Shown one piece after another: positions 50,651 through 59,648 of a DNA stretch of 64,000 nt. A program made the translations under genes and the position numbers. Position 1 is the first letter of the stretch. Every line of letters begins with the position of its first letter. The notes beneath the pieces were generated by a model. The model was not told where the DNA came from. It did not search any database and saw nothing but the letters and a program-made list of their open reading frames with translations. The DNA is from Flavobacterium akiainvivens (GTDB lineage Bacteria; Bacteroidota; Bacteroidia; Flavobacteriales; Flavobacteriaceae): assembly GCF_001278115.1 (NCBI RefSeq), contig NZ_LIYD01000005.1, positions 705,197 to 769,196 on the forward strand, read 5' to 3'.

Positions 50651-51760
50651 ATGAAAAAACTATTATTCTTTTTGTGTTTTTGTACACTTCTTTCCTGTAA
50701 AAAAGAGTACAAAACAGAGCGGTCTTTCTGCTACTGGAAGACTACTTTCCAATCTTATAACTTTAACCAGCAATTAGCCGATTCGCTGGGCGTAGGCCAT
50801 ATGTATATGCGTTTGTTTGACGTGGGGTGGAACCCTTTTGAAAAAAAACCTGCACCCATGGCAACCCTTTGGGATTTTTCAGATGAACATAACAAAATGC
50901 ATATTACCCCAAGTATTTATATTAATAATGATGCTATAGTAAACAGCAGCCGCGAGCAACTAAGGGAATTGGCTGCAAATATTAATAAGCGCACTATTGC
51001 AATATTATCTAAAACTGAAGAGAAAACGGTATTATGGTCAGCCGCGGCAAAAAGGAGGGATAGTACCTATACGGGTAACAAAGATTCCCTTAAGATTAAG
51101 GAAACGGCCAATTTTAAAAGCCGTATTAAAGAAATACTTATTGACTGCGACTGGACGCAAAAAAGCCGCGATAACTACTTTTTCCTGCTTTCTGAAATTA
51201 AAAGGCAATTCCCAAATTATAAAATTGCAGCAACCATAAGGCTGTGGCAATACCGCGATTTTAAAAAGGCGGGGGTACCACCTGTAGATAATGGCCTGTT
51301 AATGTGCTATAATATGGATAGCCCCACAAACCATAAAACAGGTAATTCTATAGGTTCATCTAAAACATTAAAGCAGTATATTACCCATAATGATTATCCG
51401 CTTAAGCTTAATGTGGCACTGCCTATATTTAACTGGCAATTAGTATTTAGGGGAGGTGAATTTAAAGGTATCCTGACAGATGATTTGCTCTCACTGCGTG
51501 GTACAGATTATAAAAAACTTGCCGAAAACCGGTATATGCTTACAAATGATATTACTATTGGCCAAACTTATTTCCGTAATGGCGATGAAGTGAGAGTTGA
51601 AAAAGTAAGCGATGCAGAATTGCGCCAAATGATTGATATTATTAAAGATAATATAGATTTAGAAAATTCAAGGGTTACGTTTTTTTCGTGGGATGAAAAT
51701 TTTATTAATGATTATGGCACCAAAAACATTGAAGCCTATTACAGGCTGTTTAGCAATTAG
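50651..51760 (+). CDS. Lipoprotein with a TIM-barrel-like domain (DUF3142-like)
   Basis: 369 residues. Lipobox L-L-S-C16 followed by K-K-E-Y-K. The central part has glycoside-hydrolase-like barrel strands: E-I-L-I-D-C-D-W-T near residue 168, K-I-A-A-T-I-R-L-W-Q-Y near 195, L-L-M-C-Y-N-M near 215 and L-N-V-A-L-P-I-F near 255. The D-x-D pair after a strand is where GH18-like barrels place catalytic acids. A near-consensus -7 box (TACTTTCG) lies 27 bases upstream. It overlaps the next gene, so the two products probably act together. No family is firmly recognised. Confidence 0.75.
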   Translation: MKKLLFFLCFCTLLSCKKEYKTERSFCYWKTTFQSYNFNQQLADSLGVGHMYMRLFDVGWNPFEKKPAPMATLWDFSDEHNKMHITPSIYINNDAIVNSSREQLRELAANINKRTIAILSKTEEKTVLWSAAAKRRDSTYTGNKDSLKIKETANFKSRIKEILIDCDWTQKSRDNYFFLLSEIKRQFPNYKIAATIRLWQYRDFKKAGVPPVDNGLLMCYNMDSPTNHKTGNSIGSSKTLKQYITHNDYPLKLNVALPIFNWQLVFRGGEFKGILTDDLLSLRGTDYKKLAENRYMLTNDITIGQTYFRNGDEVRVEKVSDAELRQMIDIIKDNIDLENSRVTFFSWDENFINDYGTKNIEAYYRLFSN

Positions 51761-54080
51761 CATAGCATTTCTTTACTCAGTTAGCGTTGCGGCATGTGGC
51801 TGGGGCGATACCGACGAAACCCTGCGCCTGGCCTTTTTTAGGGCAGAGGCACCGGGAATGGCCAAGTTTAGCCCGTTTTATTATTCTGACCATTATTTTA
51901 ATCAGTATGAAATATACAGCACGGCAGACCGCTGGCGCAATTGCAGGGAATGGCAGCAAAAACTTGGTGATGCAGTTGTATTAGAACATATATATGAGCT
52001 TCAGTATAATACAGTACCCGAAAGGTTTCAGCTTGCTTACCAGTCAGGCACATTAAAAACAGAATTTAAAGGTAATACCTTTATAAAAGCACTTCTTTTG
52101 CCCAAAAATAAAGGGCTGCTTGAGTATTTTGAGTTTGCTAAGCAGATGGAGTATTTTCAAAACCCGCATAACTCTAAATGGGAATCGTGGGATGACAGCG
52201 GCGAAGAAAGGTATTGGGACAGGGAGCAGGATTTTGCAGAACAGGGGCAAAAGTCAGCTGCCACCATCCTTGCGCAGGTTGCTAAAAAACTACCGCAGGT
52301 AAAAGATGCTTTTTTACAGCAGCGCTATGCGTTTATGCTCATTCGATATGGCGAAACGGCTAAAGTGCCGGCGTTATACGACCGTTATTTTACTAATAGC
52401 AACACCATACTGCAAAACTGGGCATTGCTGTTTAAGGCGTATGCTACACAAGATAAAGCCGAACAAAATTACTACCTGAGCCGGGTTTTTGACCTGTGCG
52501 AAGAAAAGGTAATTGCCGTAATGCAGTGGTTTAACATTAATGAAACAGAGCGCACACTGGCCTATACCAAAAACGACCACGAAAAGGCTGTAATACTTCC
52601 CATAGCCGCCATGCGCAACCCCGGCAGGGCGCTTGACCAGATTGAGCGTATAAACAGGCTGTGGCCACAAAGTGTATATGTAAATATGCTGGTAGGGCGC
52701 GAAATAAATAAGCTGGAAGACTGGATATTTAGCCCGAAGATGCTCACTTCCGGGCCTGATATATATTCTGAATATGTGTATGAAAAGGAATATGCAAGGG
52801 CGCGCAGGCAAAACCTTAAAAACGACCTGGCTTATCTCGCCAGGCTAAAAGGGTTTGTTAAAAATGTATATCCGCAAACACAGTCTGCAACAAAAGATTA
52901 CCTGCTGTCGTGCCTGTCGCACCTTAGCTTTATGGACGACAGTATTGCCGATGGTTACAGGTATGCAAATGCTATTAGTAATAATGCACCGGCTTCGGTT
53001 AAGGTACAAAAGTCTGTTGAGCTGGCACTTGTAGCGGCCAAACAGGGTAAATTAAGCGATGTGGCCGTACAGCAGAAGCTCTATGAAGCAATACAGCAAC
53101 TTTGGGCAAACACCGAGGCAGACGAGGCAAAGAGCCTGTACACATTCTTAAAGGTATTAAGCTCAGAATATAACAAAGCAGGCGATATGGCTACCGCAGG
53201 GCTGCTCTTTTTGAAGGCTGACAATTATAAATACTACTATGGCTATTATAGCGATGGCCTTTCAGTTGAAAATCAACCGGCTAACTATTCGCACATAGCT
53301 TATTTTGACCGCCTTGCTACCCTAAAAGATATTGATAACCTGGTAGACATTATCAGTGACAAAAACAAGAGTCCTTTCTATACATTTATCAGTAATGGAG
53401 TTACGACTGATGTTAATTTTTATCTTGACCTGAAAGGTACTATTGCCTTCAGACAGAATAAATTGAAAGAAGCCTTTGAAATTTTCAAAGCCATTCCTAA
53501 ATCATATTATAAAGAACAAGACCCTTATTCTGGGTATTATACGTCAGACCCTTACTATCCGTCTGTGCTTGATTATGCCCTTACCGAAGTCGAGCGCAAA
53601 GTAGTATATGATTTTGATAAGGCCGAATTTGTAAAACAACTTATTGGCCTTCAGGAGAAAACAGACGCAGAAAGCTACCTTAAGCTTGGGCACGCTTATT
53701 ACAATCTGAGTTATGCCGGTAGCTATTGGAAAATGATTAGCTATTATCAGGGTTATATGTACTATGATGCTTATTTTGGCCACATGGCTAAGCTTAAAGA
53801 AACATTCCAGAGTGGCAATTATGCTAACTTAACGCTTGCAAAGTACTGGTATAATAAGGCTTACAAAAAGGCTAAAAACAAGGAACAGAAGGCTATGGCC
53901 GCGCTTATGCTGCACGTGTGTACAAAACACAGCAACTTTTCATTCCATCGCCATTGGTGGGATAATAAGCCACGCAATTTGTCGTCCGATAAATGGGTGG
54001 GGGCATTCTACAGTACGTATAAGAAAACCGGCACATTTAAAAAATTCAGCTGTCCGGAGATGGAAATGTACCTTAAATAA
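51714..54080 (+). CDS. Large exported protein of unknown function, partner of the barrel lipoprotein
   Basis: 788 residues from the ATG at 51714. ATGs at 51693 and 51708 are also in frame; any of them overlaps the upstream gene by 47-68 bases. The N-terminus carries a hydrophobic export signal with S-V-A-A-C-G-W-G, possibly a lipobox. The rest is helical, rich in Tyr, Lys and Ala, with repeats of about 35-40 residues like TPR helices (for example K-L-G-H-A-Y-Y-N-L-S-Y-A near residue 670). No catalytic motif seen. The overlap with the barrel lipoprotein gene suggests coupled expression and a shared envelope function. Confidence 0.8.
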   Translation: MAPKTLKPITGCLAISIAFLYSVSVAACGWGDTDETLRLAFFRAEAPGMAKFSPFYYSDHYFNQYEIYSTADRWRNCREWQQKLGDAVVLEHIYELQYNTVPERFQLAYQSGTLKTEFKGNTFIKALLLPKNKGLLEYFEFAKQMEYFQNPHNSKWESWDDSGEERYWDREQDFAEQGQKSAATILAQVAKKLPQVKDAFLQQRYAFMLIRYGETAKVPALYDRYFTNSNTILQNWALLFKAYATQDKAEQNYYLSRVFDLCEEKVIAVMQWFNINETERTLAYTKNDHEKAVILPIAAMRNPGRALDQIERINRLWPQSVYVNMLVGREINKLEDWIFSPKMLTSGPDIYSEYVYEKEYARARRQNLKNDLAYLARLKGFVKNVYPQTQSATKDYLLSCLSHLSFMDDSIADGYRYANAISNNAPASVKVQKSVELALVAAKQGKLSDVAVQQKLYEAIQQLWANTEADEAKSLYTFLKVLSSEYNKAGDMATAGLLFLKADNYKYYYGYYSDGLSVENQPANYSHIAYFDRLATLKDIDNLVDIISDKNKSPFYTFISNGVTTDVNFYLDLKGTIAFRQNKLKEAFEIFKAIPKSYYKEQDPYSGYYTSDPYYPSVLDYALTEVERKVVYDFDKAEFVKQLIGLQEKTDAESYLKLGHAYYNLSYAGSYWKMISYYQGYMYYDAYFGHMAKLKETFQSGNYANLTLAKYWYNKAYKKAKNKEQKAMAALMLHVCTKHSNFSFHRHWWDNKPRNLSSDKWVGAFYSTYKKTGTFKKFSCPEMEMYLK

Positions 54081-54101
54081 ATTTTTGGAAGCATATTTTA
54101 A

Positions 54102-54109
54102 TAAATTTG
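54102..54109 (+). promoter_or_regulatory. Promoter -7 box of the aminotransferase-fold gene
   Basis: TAAATTTG, exact consensus, 19 bases before the ATG at 54129. A TTG lies only 14 bases upstream, shorter than usual. Confidence 0.45.
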
Positions 54110-54128
54110 CACTATATCTTTAAAAAAT

Positions 54129-55619
54129 ATGTTACACGCTGCAGAAACATCGGTAAAAAGTGAACTTGAACAATATTTCAGCAAGTTCAGGCAAAACATC
54201 ATAGGCATAGGGCAGGAGTTTGAGTCGCCTTATGGCTTAAAAGAAATGGTGTATACCGACTGGACTGCCAGCGGCCGCCTTTACAGGCCTATTGAGGAGA
54301 AACTGATTGAAGAATTTGGCCCGTTTGTAGCCAATACCCACACCGAAACAACGGTTAGCGGCACCGCTATGACCAATGCCTATCATGAAGCACGCCATAT
54401 TATTAAGCACCATGTAAATGCAGGGCCTGATGATGTGCTAATTAACTCAGGTACAGGTATGACGGGCGTTGTAAATAAACTACAGCGCATACTTGGGCTT
54501 AAGGTTCCTGAAAATTTAAGGCCGCATACAACCGTGCCCGATGAAAAAAGGCCGGTGGTATTTGTTACCCACATGGAGCACCACAGCAACCAGACATCCT
54601 GGCTGGAAACCATTGCAAATGTGGTGGTTATACCTGCCTGCCCGCAAGGTTTGGTATGCCTGGACAGCTTTAAAGAGCTTTTAGAACAATATAAAGATGT
54701 AACCCTTAAAATAGCTTCAATAACGGCATGCAGTAATGTTACAGGTATTAAAACACCTTATTATGAGGTAGCTAAGCTCATCCACCAGTACAACGGTGTG
54801 TGTTTTGTAGACTTTGCCTGTAGCGCTCCTTATGTACATATAGATATGCATCCGGCTGATGAAGAAGCCTACCTTGACGCTATTTTCTTCTCTCCGCACA
54901 AGTTTTTGGGAGGCCCCGGAACTTCCGGAGTGCTGATTTTCAATAAGAAACTGTACAAAAACATGGTGCCCGACCATCCGGGTGGGGGTACAGTAAGCTG
55001 GACAAACCCATGGGGCGAGCACAAATATCTTGATAATATTGAGGAGCGTGAGGATGGCGGTACGCCCGGTTTCCTCCAGGTTATAAAAACAGCGCTTTCT
55101 GTAAGGCTTAAAGAACAGATGGGCGTTGAAAACATCCTGAAGCGCGAGAAGGAAATCACTGATTATGTGTTTGATAGTCTGGGTAACGTTCCTAACCTTA
55201 ATATACTTGCACCGCAGCACACAAACAGGCTTGGGGTAATCTCTTTTTATGTAGACGGCCTGCACTACAATCTTGGCGTTAAGCTGCTTAACGACCGTTT
55301 TGGCATACAAACCCGTGGCGGATGCAGTTGTGCCGGTACTTACGGCCACTACCTGCTGCATGTAGACCAGGAACAGTCTAACTACCTGACCGATAAGATA
55401 ACAGCAGGCGACCTCATTCAAAAACCGGGGTGGATAAGGATGTCTATACACCCAACCACTACAAATGCAGAGATTCAGTATGTGTGTGAAAGTATAAAGG
55501 CGTTAGCCGAAGGCTTTGAAGAATGGGCTAATGATTATAATTATAACCGCGGCAATAACGAGTTCACCCATAAATCGGCTGAGAATCCTATAGAGGTAAA
55601 AAGCTGGTTTACACTATAA
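54129..55619 (+). CDS. Class V aminotransferase-fold PLP enzyme (cysteine desulfurase-like)
   Basis: 496 residues, no signal peptide. The PLP lysine is K258 in F-F-S-P-H-K-F-L-G-G-P-G, with D228 in C-F-V-D-F-A binding the pyridine ring and H-M-E-H-H-S-N near residue 149. A C-terminal G-G-C399-S-C401-A-G loop is at the position of the desulfurase nucleophile. The protein is about 90 residues longer than SufS/IscS, and no Fe-S assembly genes are nearby, so it may act on another substrate. Its last 6 bases overlap the convergent acyltransferase gene. Confidence 0.88.
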   Translation: MLHAAETSVKSELEQYFSKFRQNIIGIGQEFESPYGLKEMVYTDWTASGRLYRPIEEKLIEEFGPFVANTHTETTVSGTAMTNAYHEARHIIKHHVNAGPDDVLINSGTGMTGVVNKLQRILGLKVPENLRPHTTVPDEKRPVVFVTHMEHHSNQTSWLETIANVVVIPACPQGLVCLDSFKELLEQYKDVTLKIASITACSNVTGIKTPYYEVAKLIHQYNGVCFVDFACSAPYVHIDMHPADEEAYLDAIFFSPHKFLGGPGTSGVLIFNKKLYKNMVPDHPGGGTVSWTNPWGEHKYLDNIEEREDGGTPGFLQVIKTALSVRLKEQMGVENILKREKEITDYVFDSLGNVPNLNILAPQHTNRLGVISFYVDGLHYNLGVKLLNDRFGIQTRGGCSCAGTYGHYLLHVDQEQSNYLTDKITAGDLIQKPGWIRMSIHPTTTNAEIQYVCESIKALAEGFEEWANDYNYNRGNNEFTHKSAENPIEVKSWFTL

Positions 55620-56501
55620 TACGGGGTCGTTTTTGCGGTGCTTAAAGCGGTTGTGGGTCCACAGATAGTATTGTGGAGCCTGCTTTATCTGCTCTTCAAG
55701 CATTAGCATAAAACGGTCGGTTACCTCGAAGTTAGGGATTGCCTTTAAATCGCCCTCAACGGGTATAAAGGTACATTGATAGTAGCCACGCTTAACCTTT
55801 TCTATACGGGCATACGCCATATTAAGTCCTATTTTTTTGGAAAGCATCTCTCCGCCTACGTGTACAGGTACTTCCATGCCAAAGAATGTACACCAGTGTG
55901 CCTCAGTATTTAAACGGGGCGACTGGTCGGTAATAAAGCCGTAGGCGCCTTGTTTGCCGTTGCGTATGTTTTGCCTCATTTGTGGTATAACTTGCCTCAT
56001 ACCAATAAGTTCGGCACCAAACTTTCCGCGTATTTTTCGCACCAGGCGGTCAAAATACTTGTTTTTTATAGGCTTGTAAATACCAAAGCCCACCTGTTTT
56101 TTTAGATATTTGTGCATTAAAAGTAACCACTCATAGCTGGCATAGTGGCCTATCAGTACAACAGTACTTTTACCGGTTTCTTCCAATTCATGGATTACTT
56201 CAAAATTGGTAAAAACAAAACGTTTTTTTATTTCTTTATCGCTGATATTTAATGTTTTAACCATTTCTACAAAACTATCGCAAAAATGGTGGTAAAACTG
56301 TTTTTCAACCTTCTTTTTCTCTTGGGCAGAAAGATGTGGCAGGCAAAGTTCGAAGTTTTTCCTGACTATTTTTTTTCTGTAACCCACTATGTAATAGATT
56401 AATACATAAACAAAGTCAGATAATATGTAGAGCACCCTGAATGGCAGTAGCGAGATAAGCCAGATAAAAGGATAGGCCAGTACGTATGCTAAAAATTGCA
56501 T
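55614..56501 (-). CDS. Lipid A biosynthesis-type acyltransferase (LpxL/HtrB family)
   Basis: 295 residues. These inner-membrane enzymes add secondary acyl chains to lipid A or related lipids. An N-terminal membrane helix (4-20) is followed by the catalytic H119-Y-A-S-Y-E124 (HX4E), then G-F-G-I-Y-K-P-I-K-N near 138 and T-D-Q-S-P-R near 192. The C-terminus has Q-Y-Y-L-W-T-H-N-R-F-K-H-R. Early lpx genes lie 4 kb away on the other strand. The 3' end overlaps the aminotransferase-fold gene by six bases, with no separating terminator. Confidence 0.92.
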   Translation of the reverse strand: MQFLAYVLAYPFIWLISLLPFRVLYILSDFVYVLIYYIVGYRKKIVRKNFELCLPHLSAQEKKKVEKQFYHHFCDSFVEMVKTLNISDKEIKKRFVFTNFEVIHELEETGKSTVVLIGHYASYEWLLLMHKYLKKQVGFGIYKPIKNKYFDRLVRKIRGKFGAELIGMRQVIPQMRQNIRNGKQGAYGFITDQSPRLNTEAHWCTFFGMEVPVHVGGEMLSKKIGLNMAYARIEKVKRGYYQCTFIPVEGDLKAIPNFEVTDRFMLMLEEQIKQAPQYYLWTHNRFKHRKNDPVL

Positions 56502-56572
56502 TAATGATAATTTTTAGCAAAGATAATGCTAATTATAATATGTAAATATATGCTAACACAGGCATTTTGCGT

Positions 56573-56580
56573 TAGATTTG
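56573..56580 (+). promoter_or_regulatory. Rhomboid gene promoter -7 box
   Basis: TAGATTTG, exact consensus, 17 bases before the ATG at 56598. It rules out the upstream in-frame ATG codons. Confidence 0.55.
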
Positions 56581-56597
56581 CAATGCAAAATCATACT

Positions 56598-57251
56598 ATG
56601 GCTACAGATATTTATTCAATTGTTTTATTTATCCTTATAGGAATCAACGTGTTAGTGAGCTACAAGGGGTTTAACGACCAGCTGTTTTTCAGGAAATACG
56701 ATTTTCACATAGGCAGCATAAGGGCAGGGGAGCAGTACCGGATGTTTACAAGTGCATTTCTGCATGCTGATATTATGCACCTCATATTCAACATGCTAAC
56801 CCTGTATTTCTTTGCACCAGTGGTTATGGTATTGATGGGAATACCTTCATTTATAGCTGTTTATGCTTTAAGTCTGTTGGCGGGCAACCTGCTTACATTT
56901 GCCTTCCATAAAAACGACTACTGGTACCGTGCCATAGGGGCTTCAGGGGCGGTTACGGGGGTGTTGTATGCTTCTATTTTGCTGGAACCCAATATGGAAC
57001 TCGGGCTGTACTTTGTTATCCCCGTACCGGCTTACCTGTTTGGTATAGGCTATTTGCTGTATTCCATCTATGGTATGAAGGCCAAGAACGACAACATAGG
57101 CCACGTGGCTCACTTTGGCGGTGCAATAGGCGGATTTGCCTTTACGCTTATAAAAAGGCCTGATATGTTTTATAATAACACGTTGATGGTCATACTATTG
57201 GCTATACCCATTGTGATTTTGTTTGTACTTGCCCGTATGAAAAAGCTATAA
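56598..57251 (+). CDS. Rhomboid family intramembrane serine protease
   Basis: 217 residues from the ATG at 56598, six membrane helices. Rhomboids cut membrane proteins within the bilayer. The catalytic pair is S116 in G-A-S116-G-A-V and H172 in H-V-A-H-F-G-G. The oxyanion helix has H61-L-I-F-N65-M. The usual W-R loop motif is weak (E-Q-Y-R-M-F). Substrates are unknown. It is followed 51 bp downstream by the SIMPL-domain gene. Confidence 0.93.
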   Translation: MATDIYSIVLFILIGINVLVSYKGFNDQLFFRKYDFHIGSIRAGEQYRMFTSAFLHADIMHLIFNMLTLYFFAPVVMVLMGIPSFIAVYALSLLAGNLLTFAFHKNDYWYRAIGASGAVTGVLYASILLEPNMELGLYFVIPVPAYLFGIGYLLYSIYGMKAKNDNIGHVAHFGGAIGGFAFTLIKRPDMFYNNTLMVILLAIPIVILFVLARMKKL

Positions 57252-57302
57252 TTGGCACGCATTTTGAATTTCCTACAGTAAAAACAACAAAAATTGAATA
57301 TT

Positions 57303-57989
57303 ATGAAAAAATTAGCCCTTGTATTTGCCCTGTTTGCAACAATGTTTGCTACTGCTCAGGTGCAGCAAAACCCTCAGCCTCAGATTAATGTAAACGGCGA
57401 AGGTAAAATTATGGTAACGCCAGACCAGGCCGATATTATTGTAGGAGTAACCAACACCGGTGCTGATGCCGCCGACGTTAAGAAAGCCAATGATGCGGCC
57501 ATAGACGCCATATTAAAGTTTTTGAAGAACCAGAAGCTGCAACCGGCTGACTACCAAACTCAAAGGGTAAACCTTAACCGCAATTATGATTACAACAAAA
57601 AGAAATACAGCTATGTGGCTTCGCAGTCTATAGTGATACACCTCAAGGACTTAGCTAAGTATGACACCCTTATGATGGGCCTTACTGATGCCGGTGTTAA
57701 TACCATTGAGGGTGTTACCTTTAAAACCAGCAAACAGGCTGATTATGAGAGCGAAGCGCGTATAAAAGCCGTTGCCGATGCTAAGAAAAAGGCAACCGAC
57801 TATGCCACAGCGCTTAATCAAAAGGTAGGCAAGGCTATTACCGTGACTGACAATACACAAGTGCTTTATCCACAGGTATATAGGATGGAAATGAAAGCAG
57901 CTATGGCTGACAGCGCCCCGCAGGAAACTCTTGCCATTGGCGAAATTACCATCACTGCAAATGTCAACATTGCTTTTGATTTGTATTAA
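57303..57989 (+). CDS. SIMPL-domain (DUF541) exported protein
   Basis: 228 residues from the ATG at 57303; a TTG nine bases upstream is in frame but is not needed. Signal peptide ends F-A-T-A-Q near residue 19. The SIMPL domain spans about 30-225: I-N-V-N-G-E-G-K-I near the start, then repeated mixed strands, with A-I-K-A-V-A-D-A-K-K-K-A-type helix (R-I-K-A-V-A-D-A) near 155 and V-N-I-A-F-D-L at the end. Periplasmic. The family has been tied to oxidative stress and signalling, but the mechanism is unknown. Confidence 0.9.
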   Translation: MKKLALVFALFATMFATAQVQQNPQPQINVNGEGKIMVTPDQADIIVGVTNTGADAADVKKANDAAIDAILKFLKNQKLQPADYQTQRVNLNRNYDYNKKKYSYVASQSIVIHLKDLAKYDTLMMGLTDAGVNTIEGVTFKTSKQADYESEARIKAVADAKKKATDYATALNQKVGKAITVTDNTQVLYPQVYRMEMKAAMADSAPQETLAIGEITITANVNIAFDLY

Positions 57990-58012
57990 TTTTCTGTAAA
58001 AATATACTACAG

Positions 58013-58037
58013 CCCCGGAATTTTTTCGGGGTTTTTT
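58013..58037 (+). terminator. Terminator of the SIMPL gene
   Basis: CCCCGGAA pairs with TTTCGGGG (58013-58020, 58024-58031), then TTTTTT. Classic intrinsic form. Confidence 0.88.
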
Positions 58038-58096
58038 ATTTGCAGTATTTTCTTATTTTTTAACACATTTTAACGCTAATTTTTCACTTTTGGAGT

Positions 58097-58131
58097 TTGG
58101 ATTTACGGTGTGAAACAAATTTGTATTTTTG
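58097..58131 (+). promoter_or_regulatory. Possible promoter of the PAS-LuxR gene
   Basis: TATTTTTG at 58124-58131 is an exact -7 match, with a TTG at 58097-58099, 24 bases upstream (a little far). It predicts a leader of about 85 bases before the ATG at 58222. Confidence 0.4.
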
Positions 58132-58221
58132 TGGTTTAATTTTATAACGGCAGTTAAAATTTAAATGATGATTTTTGTACCTTGGTTTGGCCTTGCCAAA
58201 AAATGTACATTCCATTTTTAA

Positions 58222-58992
58222 ATGCGTTGGGGTATGGGGTTAGAAATAGAAAATGAATTACGTAAAATTTGGGACAGGATACCTACCGAGCCCAATGTTG
58301 TAAACAAGCAGTTTGATATAAACTCGTGCAAGGCGTTGCTCGACCTGTTTCATGTGGGCAAATACTACTACATGGTGCTCAACGTGCGCACCTCTACCTA
58401 CGAATTTGTAAGCCCCGAAGTGGAAGAGGTGCTGGGTTACCCGGCTGGCGAGCTTGATTTTTTTACATTCCTTAACCTTTTACATCCTGTAGATAAGGCC
58501 AACCTGCTTAACTATGAAACCGCTACCGAGAAATTCTTTCAGTCGGTACCGCCCGAAAAGCTCTTTAAATACAAGGTACAGTACGATTTCAGGCTGCGCA
58601 GGGCAGATGGCCATTATGTGCGCATCCTTAACCAAATGAACATTATACAGCACGACAACCAAAACGTGCGCACCTTTCTTGTAAATACCGATATAAGCCA
58701 CCTTAAGCATGACGATACACCCCGTATGTCTATCATAGGGCTCGATGGCGAACCTTCTTATTACAATATCGACTTCGAAAATATTTTTAAGCCCACCCAA
58801 CAGGTCTTTACCCGCCGCGAGAAAGACATACTCAAGGCAATGGCATCGGGGCTTAAAAGCCAGGAAATTAGCGATGCCCTGCACATAAGCAAGCTAACGG
58901 TAGACTCTCACCGCAAAAACATACTGCGCAAAACCAATGCCCGTTCGGCAAGCGAGGTTATTCGTATAGCCTATGATAACGGCTGGATATAG
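58222..58992 (+). CDS. PAS-domain LuxR-type transcriptional regulator
   Basis: 256 residues. A PAS_3-like domain spans about 45-160 (F-V-S-P-E-V-E-E-V-L-G-Y near 72 and F-L-N-L-L-H-P-V-D near 90). The LuxR HTH is at about 192-256: F-T-R-R-E-K-D-I-L, S-Q-E-I-S-D-A-L-H-I-S and T-V-D-S-H-R-K-N-I-L. No membrane helix, so it is a soluble one-component regulator with a small-molecule, redox or light input not readable here. The start could also be the ATG at 58234. Stands alone. Confidence 0.9.
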   Translation: MRWGMGLEIENELRKIWDRIPTEPNVVNKQFDINSCKALLDLFHVGKYYYMVLNVRTSTYEFVSPEVEEVLGYPAGELDFFTFLNLLHPVDKANLLNYETATEKFFQSVPPEKLFKYKVQYDFRLRRADGHYVRILNQMNIIQHDNQNVRTFLVNTDISHLKHDDTPRMSIIGLDGEPSYYNIDFENIFKPTQQVFTRREKDILKAMASGLKSQEISDALHISKLTVDSHRKNILRKTNARSASEVIRIAYDNGWI

Positions 58993-59113
58993 CTACCTGC
59001 ACAGGGGTAGTTTTTGTTTAAATTTATTAGTTGTCTGAAATACAAATAACTATGTTCATAAAGGTGCTTATAATCTTGATAGTTGTGTTAAACAGTTTAA
59101 TATAAAAATGAAA

Positions 59114-59142
59114 AAGGCCCGCAAAACACTGTTTTGCAGGCC
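59114..59142 (-). terminator. Terminator downstream of the Lys/Gln-rich protein gene
   Basis: GGCCCGCAAAA pairs with TTTTGCAGGCC (59116-59126, 59132-59142; one mismatch). On the minus strand it is followed by CTTTTTC. Confidence 0.75.
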
Positions 59143-59179
59143 CTTCCTTCAATAACCTAAGTAACAAAAAATAACGTTA

Positions 59180-59461
59180 TTATTGTTCTTCCGGCTTGGT
59201 TGAAGATTTTTTGGCGGTTTGAGTATCTACAGAGCCGGTATTAGTGCCTTTGTCCTTTTGGCCCTCTGTTTTTTGCTTAACGGGTTCATACCGTTCTTTT
59301 TCATCTTTTTTGCGTTCGGCCACAGCCATTTGCGCATCTTTAGCAACCTGCTGTTCGGTTACCACGGGCGGCTGTTGGTCGGCTTTTTGGTTTTCCTGCT
59401 GCGCATAAGCGTGCAGGCTAAAAGCTAAAACGGGTACGGCAATGTAAAATGTTGTTTTCAT
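59180..59461 (-). CDS. Small exported low-complexity protein
   Basis: 93 residues. Signal peptide ends H-A-Y-A-Q near residue 21. The mature part is almost entirely Lys, Glu, Gln, Asp and Thr, with no aromatic core apart from one Tyr, so it is probably disordered in the periplasm or outside. No cysteine and no lipobox. Function unknown. It has its own terminator and lies between two plus-strand genes. Confidence 0.65.
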   Translation of the reverse strand: MKTTFYIAVPVLAFSLHAYAQQENQKADQQPPVVTEQQVAKDAQMAVAERKKDEKERYEPVKQKTEGQKDKGTNTGSVDTQTAKKSSTKPEEQ

Positions 59462-59599
59462 AATCCCCCATTGTTACATTTGTAAAGTTAGGCAATTGGT
59501 GTGCGCCGGCACCCTTTAAAATGCTGATTAACCTATGTTTAACGCATATTACAAAAACCCGTTAAACAACCCTACACGGTAAGTTAAAAACAAACGGGG

Positions 59600-59631
59600 T
59601 TGGCTTACTTCGCGGGCTTTTAGTATCTTTG
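59600..59631 (+). promoter_or_regulatory. Complete promoter of the HD-lpx gene cluster
   Basis: TTG at 59600-59602, 21 bases, TATCTTTG at 59624-59631. The GTG start of the HD gene is 17 bases further on. Both elements and the spacing fit the Bacteroidota sigma factor. Confidence 0.65.
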
Positions 59632-59648
59632 TTAAAAATTTAGCCATA

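Noticed and set aside
54717..55451. 244-residue open frame antisense to the aminotransferase-fold gene
   Set aside because: It lies wholly opposite a well-conserved gene, has no domain or signal, and its composition reflects the complement of the sense codons.
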